Shown here: one piece after another, positions 31,401 to 35,432 of the stretch
Layout: each line of letters starts with the position of its first letter
Numbering within the stretch: the first letter of the stretch is position 1
DNA from: an uncultured Saprospiraceae bacterium
GTDB lineage: Bacteria; Bacteroidota; Bacteroidia; Chitinophagales; Saprospiraceae
DNA: 64,000 nucleotides
Assembly: GCA_938007965.1 (NCBI GenBank)
Contig: CALLMH010000052.1
Location: forward strand, 46,105-110,104
Reading direction: 5' to 3'
Notes under the pieces: generated by a model
Database searches by the model: none
What the model saw: the letters and a program-made list of their open reading frames with translations, nothing else
Told to the model about the DNA's origin: nothing
Position numbers and translations under genes: made by a program

Positions 31401-34395
31401 TGGTGATGGTAGCATAGTCTATTGATGTATTATTACATTCATCAGTTACTGTGTATTGGTAAGTTATTACTGATGTATTCCCGCAAGTATTGATATTTGA
31501 TAATTCGGACAAATTACTTGAGGCAATATTACAATTGTCCATAGCAGAGAACATAGCTTCAAAAGCCATAATATCTGCGGAATTTCCAGTGCCATCACAT
31601 TCAACTGTCAGATTAGCTGGTACATTTAGGACTGGGGCTGTTTCATCTGTACTTACGGATATAGTCAACACATTTTCGCAACCGTTCATAGAGAATCTAG
31701 TGTAAGTAATATCGGTAACCCCGCAAGACGTAGGAGTGAAAACACCTCCCGTGCCATCACCATTATCTACGACATTAGTACCTGAAAATACTCCTCCATT
31801 TTCTACAGGAGTCAGTGTAATTGCTTCATTTAGACAAGGTTCATTATTTGATAATGAAAAAGAGGGATCTAAATTATCACCTGATTCTACAGATATACTT
31901 TGTGTGACTGAATTGGTACAGCTTCCCGCTGGTATATCTCCACAGGCGCTGTAATCTACAGTTTCTGTAAGAGTAACCATGAATGTACCGACACCAGAAA
32001 AGGTAACTGTTCCAGTAACAGGATCAATAGTTCCAGGCCCACTAGCTGACCAAACTCTGTCTACAGGAGCTGAGTAAGTCGGGGAAGTAAGTATCGGAGT
32101 AGCAGTAGGTGCTGGGCCTGCTGCAGAATAACAGACAGGATTTTGAATATTAAATGAAGGTTGCGGGTCTTCACTTATTATTACGCAAGAAGTGATTGGG
32201 CCTACAGCTGGGCAAGTACCATTATCAAGATTATAATCTACACAAAAACATCCAGGACCATCATAAATTAAAGCTCCGCCTTGAATATTTGATGGATTTG
32301 CACCATTGCTGGTGAAATTCTCAGGGGTCATATCTGCGCCTGCGAAAAGTGTAGTCAGTGGAACGAGGCCTGTGGTGCTAGTAGTACATGTAAAATCTAT
32401 AGTAGTAGCAGTTGGTGTAAATGGCTCTTCAACGACAGATATAGAGTAGGGGATTCGATTAGAAGGACAACCATTACAAACACATTCAGCAAAGAATGTA
32501 TATAAGCCAGGAGACATATTATCAAATACGCCTTGTTGAGCTACAGAACTACCCGAAGTCGGATTAAAGCTAGCACCTGTCGAAATAGAAGTTCCTCCCG
32601 TGGCATTGCTGAACCATTCTACAGTAGGAGCCGATGCATCTGCACAGGCACTACAAACTGCAATTAAGGATATAGCATTTCCTTCACATATATCTACAGT
32701 GGTATTTCCGTTCGTGGGATCAGAAGCTGGTGAAAAAGAGGTGATCGTTATCGGAGTACCAACGGCGTCACAAGTAGAACAACCACTAGAATTAACAAAT
32801 GTAGGAGTAAAAGTAACAGATGTACCTTCCAATACTTCAAGCATTGTCGATCCATCTGGGATCAATACACCTGGCATATCATTTCTAGTCCAAAATTTAG
32901 AGTAAGACCCTGCCATGTCATTGAATGCTACTCCAGATGCACTACCATCAGAGGGATTACATTTTTCTACTTGATAGGATAGTTCTGGTATGAAGTCTCC
33001 ACATGATGTTGTTTCGGTTGCCATTACATTTGTGATAACTGGAGTTACAATTGTCACTTGTTTTGTGGTAGTGGTCGAACATTGGGTACAATTTGAATTT
33101 GCAATTTCATAAGTAATGTCATACACTCCGCAAGTGGCACATTGGTCTACTGTCACGCTTCCGCTTCCTTCATTACAAAAGTCTTGGGTGATTGCCGGTG
33201 TACATATTTGACCTGACCAATTAAATGACATCCCTGGTGGCGGATCAATTGGCGAGAGCGTTGTGGAATTTCCTGCGTTTAGTCCATTTGGCTGCCACTG
33301 TGGGTTACTTAGATTGCTAGGAAGTATAAGTTCTTGACCACAAAGCATATCACAGTTTATCTCAATAGGATCTGCGAAATTAGAGGTAGGGTAGAATACT
33401 TCTACATTAAATTCAACATTTACTTGAACATCGGTTTCAGCGTTACAATCAGCGTCTTTAAATTCAAATGCAGCGAGACCTGTAGAGCATGTATTTCCCA
33501 AGGCCATAGCATTACTCAGGATTTCAAATCTACCGTCAACATTGAGTCCACTACCCATGGCAGTATTTACATTTCCTGATGAAGGGTCGAAACCTGAAAT
33601 TGTGGATGTATTGTCTATTTGAAAAGTGTTGCCAGCAAAACCTACCCCACATGTATTGTCAGAATCATAAGTAACGACGAGCTCAGAACCACATCTTACT
33701 TGGACTGTTGTAAGTTCAGTATTGATAATATTGCCATCTGCTTCGGTATAATTTATAGTTTGATCTAGGCCGCCAAAACAATCTTCAACATCAAAACTTG
33801 CTTCTATTTGAAATTTTCTATCCCCAGGAACGACAAGGCTATTAATCAGATAAGCCCAGTTGCCATCAAAGCTGGGTGCGTCCCCGAGCGGATCAGCTGG
33901 TGCGCCGTCCCAGATATTAGCGGGATCATTCGGACCTACTGCAGGAAACTTAATTAATTCTCCTAATGGCGATGCGGCTCCTGCCCTGTCTTCGTTGCTT
34001 CCACATGGCGGACCACCTTCATTACCTCTTCTTCGTGTATACAGGACAGCGTTGTATGTTTTACCTGGGCACAATAGAATTCCAGTAGCTAAGGTGCCAG
34101 GGTTCCATTGCAATTCGAGTCCTGATCTGGTATCAGTACATCCGAAAAATTCTGCAGTAAATCCATCAGATGGAGAACAACCCTCTTCGACTACGTAGAG
34201 TTCATAGGAAAACCAATTGGATGTCCAGCCATTCCTACGATAGAATTCATACTCTATTTTGAATGTGCCAGGATTGTCGGGATCTTCTAAAACGACTAAA
34301 TTTCTAGCCCCCCATATGTGATCTGCCGATACAGTGTTAGGCAGTAGTAAAAAGGCGATTACTGGGAGTATTAGTAATTTGATGAATTTTTTCAT
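10423..34395 (-). CDS. Giant (7990 aa) secreted repeat protein: signal peptide, about 60 Ig/HYR-like modules, inserted lamin-tail-like and P-domain-like modules, dockerin-like segment, T9SS type A C-terminal sorting domain
   Basis: Single uninterrupted ORF. N-terminus MKKFIKLLILPVIAFLLLPNTVSA; repeated [TxPxI..P.dltvEC...W....A.D.C......C....Y.FTATDeCGN.s...atftIeD]; C-terminus FRLDQNEPNPFIDVTEIGFFMPEAGEATFSVFDIDGKLILRQ...GMVVYEVSGDGFSGSRKMIVVE. Confidence 0.93.
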   Translation of the reverse strand: MKKFIKLLILPVIAFLLLPNTVSADHIWGARNLVVLEDPDNPGTFKIEYEFYRRNGWTSNWFSYELYVVEEGCSPSDGFTAEFFGCTDTRSGLELQWNPGTLATGILLCPGKTYNAVLYTRRRGNEGGPPCGSNEDRAGAASPLGELIKFPAVGPNDPANIWDGAPADPLGDAPSFDGNWAYLINSLVVPGDRKFQIEASFDVEDCFGGLDQTINYTEADGNIINTELTTVQVRCGSELVVTYDSDNTCGVGFAGNTFQIDNTSTISGFDPSSGNVNTAMGSGLNVDGRFEILSNAMALGNTCSTGLAAFEFKDADCNAETDVQVNVEFNVEVFYPTSNFADPIEINCDMLCGQELILPSNLSNPQWQPNGLNAGNSTTLSPIDPPPGMSFNWSGQICTPAITQDFCNEGSGSVTVDQCATCGVYDITYEIANSNCTQCSTTTTKQVTIVTPVITNVMATETTSCGDFIPELSYQVEKCNPSDGSASGVAFNDMAGSYSKFWTRNDMPGVLIPDGSTMLEVLEGTSVTFTPTFVNSSGCSTCDAVGTPITITSFSPASDPTNGNTTVDICEGNAISLIAVCSACADASAPTVEWFSNATGGTSISTGASFNPTSGSSVAQQGVFDNMSPGLYTFFAECVCNGCPSNRIPYSISVVEEPFTPTATTIDFTCTTSTTGLVPLTTLFAGADMTPENFTSNGANPSNIQGGALIYDGPGCFCVDYNLDNGTCPAVGPITSCVIISEDPQPSFNIQNPVCYSAAGPAPTATPILTSPTYSAPVDRVWSASGPGTIDPVTGTVTFSGVGTFMVTLTETVDYSACGDIPAGSCTNSVTQSISVESGDNLDPSFSLSNNEPCLNEAITLTPVENGGVFSGTNVVDNGDGTGGVFTPTSCGVTDITYTRFSMNGCENVLTISVSTDETAPVLNVPANLTVECDGTGNSADIMAFEAMFSAMDNCNIASSNLSELSNINTCGNTSVITYQYTVTDECNNTSIDYATITIEDSEPPIITPANTDPTIVDCDGNGNSADIQAWLNSNGGLTNADVSEMCGTFEFEFSFTGVSVEDPMCIDNIQETYTAVFTAVDQCGNESAPVTRELQIRDNTNPSLVVPASITLECNADNNDAILQNFLTSAFSIDGCDGDVTITNDFTALPDCGDILTVTFTAIDDCNNMMTATSLISIEDTRAPIVTLAPTDLVLECDGTADPGGAIANWLAINGNGIFEDLCDPNPVVTAMAGTTTTLCPGSTITPYTFTVTDECGNNSVNEVANVIIQDNTPPVLVVAADPGPIACQGANPFLWAGAMAATANDACSNVTVTNTLVSVVEDGCAGNSTYTFSFTATDECGNSISSPGTYTTTDNTGPSFTVLPEDITVACGDNITGLINTFLNVPTAEDGCGGPITLTNDYDGTAPDLCGDNITVTFTATDECGNSTITTGEIVVEPETTLPTFDNCPADMSVNVDGTACSTATVFFPTPTSDDCNIPVTIVQSAGPSSGSEFPIGTTGVTFLASDACNNTVSCTFNITVVDDTAPNITCPNDIVICNDDGECTWAATSAVNPLFTDGCSTSTTYEVTTPSGISSGMGSAAGEILEVGMNTIEYTVDDGNGNMASCMFTVIVEDCEDPIIECPEHLVLECQEDDEEAEIMAWLASISGTDNCDIDLDFTSMVLFEIAECGQTYTRQYQFTAADDAGNSSICFANVVVEDNIAPILADNAPDVTFECDGNGNGADLSTWLANNSGILPSDVTEQCGPASDFINNYNVGNFVPDASCPSTGYYDVEYTAKDQCDNISNPITVRFTIVDTTVPTITPPSDITLSCNEESNDLSIIQWLSLAHADDICSDNINISNDYTTANLPGCESGMNMLTVTFTATDDCGQTAMASSTITIVDNDKPIIMTPPADLILECPATMADILTWTDAFGGMTAIDQCDDDVTLSFTVGTPTGTCGSNEVTPYTFTATDDCGNSISEIAYLITTDTTDPILTLPTPGMSTDCAADPLTLINPWLASASATDDCDNAPNITAALISQNSECAGTDTEITYTYVFTASDACGNQSIGTSTFSITDTEAPMITPPSDLSLECGDDISLNVLDWLDNYSVIEACQITDVSNSFDASAVDLCGSTTPVTWTVIDDCGAMGTATANIIIQADSEAPLFLNCPTQDIIVNVNTADCQARVNYPIPVATDCNEPVTVTPNAANISSGDLFPLGTSVISFTATDNCGNTSTCTFNIIVEDNDTPTLSCPSDLTVCTDEGACSFSATSALDPFFNENCTGATLTYTITGDATPMMSAATGFNTVSGDGVVFGLGASTITYTTTDASGNMATCTFILTVEDCQAPIITCPADISLECGDPGNEAAIIAFETAASATDNCDMSASISSDIFSIDTQCGMTSVTTYIFTATDDAGNTSTCSATITIEDTTDPIISNATSPTVECDGEGNNEALLGWLDSNGGSSVSTEECGSVLWSNNYSGLSNDCGSTGSATVTFTATDECGNTATTMGTFTIEDNTVPTIIAPSAITLLCGSTDNEAIINNWLDGYTAEDACGDVTVTNDYTTAPTMCEAGMNEVIVTWTVTDACEILTSTATSTITIIDNEKPIIMTPPVDLILECPSAQGLIDAWTASFGGMTAVDNCDDPVLSFSTGPALSGCGNNQTIPYTFTATDACGNSISEIAYLISEDNTDPSLIIPPAGNSNDCSSAESTLINPWLAMASATDNCDDNPLITHALVTIDETCMGTNTQLTYTYLFTVTDACGNQSTGTSTYTITDTEAPTITAPANLEVACGDDIGTMITAWLEDYSVTEACQDYTVTNNYMGSIPSLCGGMETVTWNVIDGCGAMSSATAMIIVADDNTPPTFASISNDLTVNVDVDNCESSVVFSTPVGADCNEPITITQVANTDGDLLSSGAEFPLGTTTVVFEAEDACGNTARDSFDITVVDSQLPSLSCPSNDVEKCNASGTCIWTADMSTDAIFADNCTGFDLSYEISGATTAMGDSLPRLDGVMFELGTSTVTYTLIDPAGNEVTCSFDVVVNDCEAPTVTCPPSGDLILECSDMGNTAAISAWLATATFDDNCPDPTITNMISNVDHMCGMTSTTTYLFTATDAAGNTATCTAQVIIQDTSDPTIDIMAMPMTVECDGQGNNSELISWLNSNGGAAASDLCGTVTWSNNFTTLSDACGDTGSATVIFTATDECGLTANTTATFTIEDTTNPTIIAPEAIIIECGNQNNEAIVQNWLNGYTTTDICGLETVTNDYDALPTDCTTGNDEVSVTWTVTDACGTLTATASSTITLVDNQSPVIMIPPTDLIVECTAPDRAALLSTWEAAFGNGSAADNCDADVLLTFTAGTPTDQCGMTSTTQYTFVASDDCGNTITTFANYIVIDETAPNLTLPTATNTVECDGSVETIRTTWLESASGIDDCGGDVSITYNTPTISTTCTGTVTTITETYTFTATDECGNDSINTAVFIIEDNTAPTIIHNTGNLIVACGDNIAAAIIPWLNDVTVTEGCQETTITNDYNGSVPNLCGGNLTVTWTVIDECMAMSTTSAMIIVENDMTPPTFTNISQDLTINVDVDNCESNVVFSTPVGADCNEAVIVTQVANADGDLLTSGAEFPVGTTTVVFEAEDACGNTARDSFDITVVDTQEPSLSCPSNDVIKCNDTGQCYWTANMSTDAIFADNCGGFDLSYSITGATTAMGDSLPRLDAIEFMLGTSLVTYTLVDTMGNTTTCTFNVIVEDCEEPTVTCPPAGDLTLECTDTGNDAAIAAWISTAMFADNCPDPTIVNEVSFIENMCGNTETRTYTFTAIDAAGNTAVCTAEVIIEDTTVPMIDTPAAPMTVECDGEGNNSQLLTWLSNNGGAVASDLCGNITWSNNFTGLSNLCGASGTVTVVFTATDECGLSSTTSAAFTIEDTTDPTITAPPAITLECGGELNEEIISSWLAQASGTDNCGTPTITNSGLGTIADACGMTGVYTVTFTSTDECGRTATTTSTVTIVDETAPTITIPAEDLILECVMDGDYAAAINAWTGMNGGAEATDGCSEPLTWSFSAGTPIDECGNTTTTIYTFVVEDECMNRESVTASVIITDLTPPELTEPTDITVQCEDAAATTVAAWIATASATDICSTPTVTNELWNTISGCGNTTATTYLFTATDECGNIDTAFATYTIADETAPTIMAPADLLITCGDDDIATQINQWLGESITEDGCGSTNVTTDYNGDLPDACGGTFLITFTVTDDCGNMETATSNIIYTDDTTPPTLFNCQSDITVNTDASACGTQIIYSTPFATDCNGAIVTPAATNIASGGEFPLGDTEIKFYAQDNCGNIDSCMWTITVEDNDAPVLICPENITVCNDTNTCDWNSSGAITPITSAENCPGITISYSITNPDASVTSSADLSDTDGDASGYTFELGLSSVTYTISDDQGNSSSCSFNILVEDCESPIISCPSDTIAKCSSIMNAMDLSDFLARISAVDNCDSDITITNLIFNTTSGCGNTETITYQFTATDDAGNTSVCFADFELTDTTIPVINNVPADMTVECDGNGNNAQLLSWLQNNGGLTDADVTEDCGSITWSNNFDSVSFTENTTCADDIGFYEVQFVATDECGNPSTPVALLFVIEDTTDPILSVPNPITLECSDPDNAITITEWLASAFANDLCSDVTVTNDDPGVFVGACANTGVTTYTFTATDDCGNTATATSIVTIEDNTPPTITIPAMDMTVECGPNNGADLATWLSNNAGSMATDECSATADLTFSNEMRSNIAGCENTNSMTYAFIVTDECGNSSESLATFTIEDTTPPTIDTAPESETVECDGAGNNVQLTAWLTSNGNIGAATDICGTVIWSYELIDFTDSCGTNGTKTYTFTASDGCGNTSTSNATFTIEDTTPPSITTQAIAFTAECNGSSNSADLLGWLNSNGGAEASDICSGVVWTNDYSTIDSNCGADGVDVTFTATDNCGNTSTTIATFTIDDTDNPVWEIAPQDLTLECTDTDIMGQIDTWLAINAGGEAEDGCSLVTYSNDFTALSDGCGLTGSALVTFTATDGCNNATTATATITVVDNTPPSLVTEPTAETVECDGAGNTTDLANWLVNYAGITYTDGCSASINIDSVLIGTEELCGGTLIYTYAFFATDECDNVSTQTMSTFTIEDTTDPTITPVPMDMTVECDGAGNTVALQTWLDDNAGADATDNCSQTFTWEYDLVTATDSCGTTGSQTYRFTVADDCGNSSTAEATFIIEDTTPPTIDTQPTDFTAECNGADNSAEILGWLNTNGGAQASDMCGNVTWTNNYGAIDSDCGADGVQVTFIATDDCGNASTVTATFTVDDTAAPIWEILPQDLTLECDGSSDPLNEIDAWLDGVGGGEAEDSCSLVVYTNDFTMLSDGCGSTGTLTVTFTATDACGNSTDASADVTIVDNTGPMITSPALDETVECDGTGNNTELTAWLAMNGGASVADICSDTTWNTPLLLETIENCGDTQELIYAFSAQDACGNQSDTAIASFIIIDTTSPTIDTEAIDNIVECNGTGNTMDLQTWLDSNGGATASDICGTTTWEYDLIQESDLCDLTGGGTYRFTVTDACGNTSTTEATFEIEDTEAPIIQDQAIDIDVVCDGDNNITQLLNWLNNNGGATATDNCNEVIWTNDYGQVNPGACQGTGSITVTFTATDGCGNATSTTATINISDDVAPYWTINPQDVTFECNDSDDPLMQIETWLGTVGFGEAADSCSVVAYSNDFTMLTPSCGAGSNAGSALVTFTATDACGNSTERTAMVTVVDNTKPSVTNPASDMTVECDGAGNLAELQAWLDDDAGASWEDECGTTTRNTPELLTTIEGCGLTNEMRYAFTATDACGNVSDTIIGIFIIEDTTSPTIDPEAMNMVVECDGDGNDSDLQAWLDSMASSAATDACSDESLNVEWDLITEEDSCGITGIQVYRFTFTDNCGNATSTEGTFTIEDTTPPVIVGGENYSGECDQSNANNDDELLSWLNNRGGATASDMCGTLVWSNDYNVDNFMDGCNDSRNIDVTFTATDECGNASSITLNFSTGDNTPPVFTNCPRPPVIVDAPEGWCNSFVNFSLPLATDNCGIPFVEQTDDTGLSTGDLFPVGLTLLEFTATDSCGNSTTCELKIIVNDFHTPPSIECPVDQTVNNDPAMCGATVDGIEPFDIEDNCPDNLAVVYTITDEDGNIIEGGVEDASGFKFPTGTNTVTYEVIDQPILLITEIMNDGNNVGIEISNFGPGSIDISCLDIAREGIQDTIFNVPNGTVVGVGEVYTVFLDGIDPNQGAGYTIGLLDNILDGVAINAYAPTGWTFDGDIAGSNIFRNRFPDTDSSDDWSIGNSCAGLSFGEFNPELPMFTDNGSTSSLQSEPANTSSCSFTIIVQDNEAPYCAGLETSDYPSTDTPITFTDGGCATSIINVSDVFNVSDVNIIDLEGEYPNMSEVTITLTSPEGTVVTLFDGLCAGSEDWDINLDDQAANSQASITCAPLGNGESFQPLQAMDIFNGEAAFGDWQLDVFATGNDDGTLTTWTLQLSELAPYSQTDTVLVNDTLLCGATFEWQHPFIGDNCEAGDISVEYVFLNDNAVILNTPINIEAGASASEFFAVGTTQVIYTLTDGAGNTSQCGFDVTVIDTEDPDLSGIFDATGLCQDITIQLDAGECSMGLPGYGAGFPLAPIGSNDNCGIDSVSYDPPVGFQFPIGVTPVTITVYDAAGNSTSCTFNVTVNEFDNDGNNTLACNNNINLSLGPDCTATVNADMILEGDQYGCYDNYCIVATTESGIVVDNIFDLTDVGQTFIITITDCEGSGNSCWGYVTIEQKLIPEIECAPDTIISCNMATNPEFTGYPTVLSCEQDVQMTYFDDYEDFGPCGEPRARITREWTVTDESGNVVNCTQTIDIEQFDTEDIEFPADYTIATGLDCALVANDPSQIHPDSTGYPTINGLDVPLSTNGLCMVSWNWDDQILFSCEGSYEILRKWFIRDMCEEVQIGINPIEHYQIIKILDTEGPTIHDCPNDVTISTDPWSCTGTYELADIISTIDDNCGGVDQVQVSVNGGTVVDNMDGTFTITNMEKGDHLVRVRARDYCYNYSTCEFNINVFDGTAPVVTCTQFINVSLTTEGKAKMFVESVDAGSYDNCTEIRRELFRMDDNCGIPENTLPGQFVEFCCADVEASPIMVALQVWDDANMDGVIGNEGDNVSLCMVEVTVEDKLPPAITCPADLTLECNADVEDLAVTGEPTIEGACSNNTATYQDFRTDLNNCGAAIINRRWTVDGRPDVFCTQVITLETGEPFNGNIQWPADWEGACLDNIPQNEPIFVDGACDQVAYSVATDTFDFVEDVCYKLIKEWTVIDWCQYEPNNPNTGGIWMHTQIVKISDDTAPEIQQCADITIDLNAENCMQDVVVTNTAMDSVCGINSPIKWAYQLDLDADGNWDIELDYNDNTPNDILVGDEASIMIKDATPGNYKIAWKAFDGCGNVGSCQYDIVIRDGKAPTPYCIDVATALMQDVGTISIWANDFNLSSFDNCTAQSDLLYSFSGDVYEPSMEFSCNDIPNGISETIELEMWVWDEAGNKDFCIVQLDLQDNLDQCQDTLNNLAIISGRVATEEEEPVNGVDITLTSFAPEYPYTNTSNEEGEFYFLYNPTGYDFEATAERNTDYREGVSTLDLVMVQRHILGLQDLDSPYKIIAGDVNNDERLTASDLLSMRKLILGVTNTWENKSWRFVNQVYEFPNAEDPFPYEEEVQVLDLMESIDDADMIAVKIGDVNGSASSSFNNAKAGIAPRSNPIQKVILEKVDIDGKIYIEFRAAENGKLYGFQFGAENTGFDIKGLERGLIDVSADIIAKSNHKVRMSWSDKHGVHVFKDQVLFRMLVESANELATLSIDENDLVPAEIYMNTLEIKNLEFEWRNDASTNSETAFRLDQNEPNPFIDVTEIGFFMPEAGEATFSVFDIDGKLILRQTSMYEAGENVINVSSRDIGVKGMVVYEVSGDGFSGSRKMIVVE
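16284..20037 (-). repeat. 4-module higher-order tandem repeat (period about 1.07 kb) inside the giant gene
   Basis: Module 'WEI.PQDLTLEC' recurs near 19471, 18409 and 17341; the 'a' module VEC[DN]G marker recurs near 19976, 18914, 17849 and 16770. Confidence 0.8.
20038..31655 (-). repeat. 8-module higher-order tandem repeat (period about 2.1 kb) inside the giant gene
   Basis: Marker modules VNVDGTACSTATVFFPTPTSDDCN / VNVNTADCQARVNYPIPVATDCN / VNVDVDNCESSVVFSTPVGADCN / INVDVDNCESNVVFSTPVGADCN / VNTDASACGTQIIYSTPFATDCN have upper boundaries near 30078, 27966, 25868, 23753 and 21658. Confidence 0.8.
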
Positions 34396-34745
34396 AATAA
34401 TATTTTAAACATACAGGTTTATGCCTATATGTAAATAGTTTATTCTTAAACAATTGAGATGATTTCGGGGGTGTCGTAAATGATTATTATATCTAGTGCA
34501 AAAGTCTTACCACATTTGTATTAGTAAGAAACCTATTTAAGACTTATAAATATACAATAAGTAAATTTATTTAGCGGTAGTAAAGAGGAAAATTTATATG
34601 TAACAATATCTTTGATAATATTTTGTAAATCTTTCTTAGTTGTAAGAGCGTTTACAACTGATTTTACACGCTCAAATTACGTAGCTCCTACTATTTATAT
34701 TGCTGTTGAATTTATAGAAGGATCTTTATCTAGTAATTATTGCAT

Positions 34746-34803
34746 ATTATCATGTAAAGTATACCAGTAATTATCATGCAAAGTGTACCATTAATTATCA
34801 TTA
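34746..34803. repeat. 24-bp direct tandem repeat, about 2.4 copies
   Basis: attatcatgtaaagtataccagta / attatcatgcaaagtgtaccatta / attatcatta. Confidence 0.8.
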
Positions 34804-34818
34804 AAAATGGTTGGAATT

Positions 34819-35325
34819 TTATCTTGGAATTGAAAACCATAATTCTACTGATCCGCCTTTATTAAGTGGGAATTGTGCTTTAATGTGATCAGAATATAGA
34901 TGAATTAGATGTTCTACTTCCATTTTAAGAACTCCAGCTCCTTTACCGTGAATGATTTCAATTTTTGGTAATTGTTTTTCTATAGCACTTTTTATGAAGT
35001 TTTCTGCTGCATTTACCTGATAATCAATGATTCTTTCTGGCCTTGCATGGACCATCGAAGGATTAAGAACATCCATATGAAGGTCGATTACGTTATCTAT
35101 AGAATTGGGTGTTTGCTTACTTATACTGGGTCTAGGGATGAATTTCGATTCTGTCTCAGAATGATTGTCTGGTGCATGCTCTAGATTACCTGGTGTCGTA
35201 AGTATGATTTTACCATCGACTTTTACTTTAATTTTCTGCTCAGAAGATATACCTGCGAATTTGCCTATTCTACCTGATCTTTTGAGCTTGAGTAAGTCAC
35301 CAATCCAGAGTTCGCTTATGATCAT
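34819..35325 (-). CDS. Smr (MutS2 C-terminal-like) domain protein
   Basis: VIDLHMDVLNPSMVHARPERIIDYQVNAAENFIKSAIEKQLPKIEIIHGKGAGVLKMEVEHLI is Smr-like (DLH...HGKG). Confidence 0.85.
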   Translation of the reverse strand: MIISELWIGDLLKLKRSGRIGKFAGISSEQKIKVKVDGKIILTTPGNLEHAPDNHSETESKFIPRPSISKQTPNSIDNVIDLHMDVLNPSMVHARPERIIDYQVNAAENFIKSAIEKQLPKIEIIHGKGAGVLKMEVEHLIHLYSDHIKAQFPLNKGGSVELWFSIPR

Positions 35326-35432
35326 AATGAGTTCATATTTAATGAGTCAAAATTATAGTAATTAACCAAATTGACAAAGAAAAAATGAAGATGATTTTAA
35401 TTATAAACTAAGAAAAATAGATAGATTGAGGC

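Noticed and set aside
16284-31655. Regular ~250-bp spacing in the giant gene considered as a CRISPR-like or satellite array
   Set aside because: The spacing corresponds to in-frame protein modules of ~80-95 aa with degenerate DNA; there are no short identical repeats with unique spacers and no cas genes.
12176-34198. Dozens of plus-strand ORFs of 60-220 aa (e.g. 12509..13171, 22406..22873, 29732..30187)
   Set aside because: All are antisense to the giant repeat gene. Their recurrent similar translations (…SHSTVISxG…VSSIVxVA…FPHSSVAVNV…) are mirror images of the repeated Ig modules.
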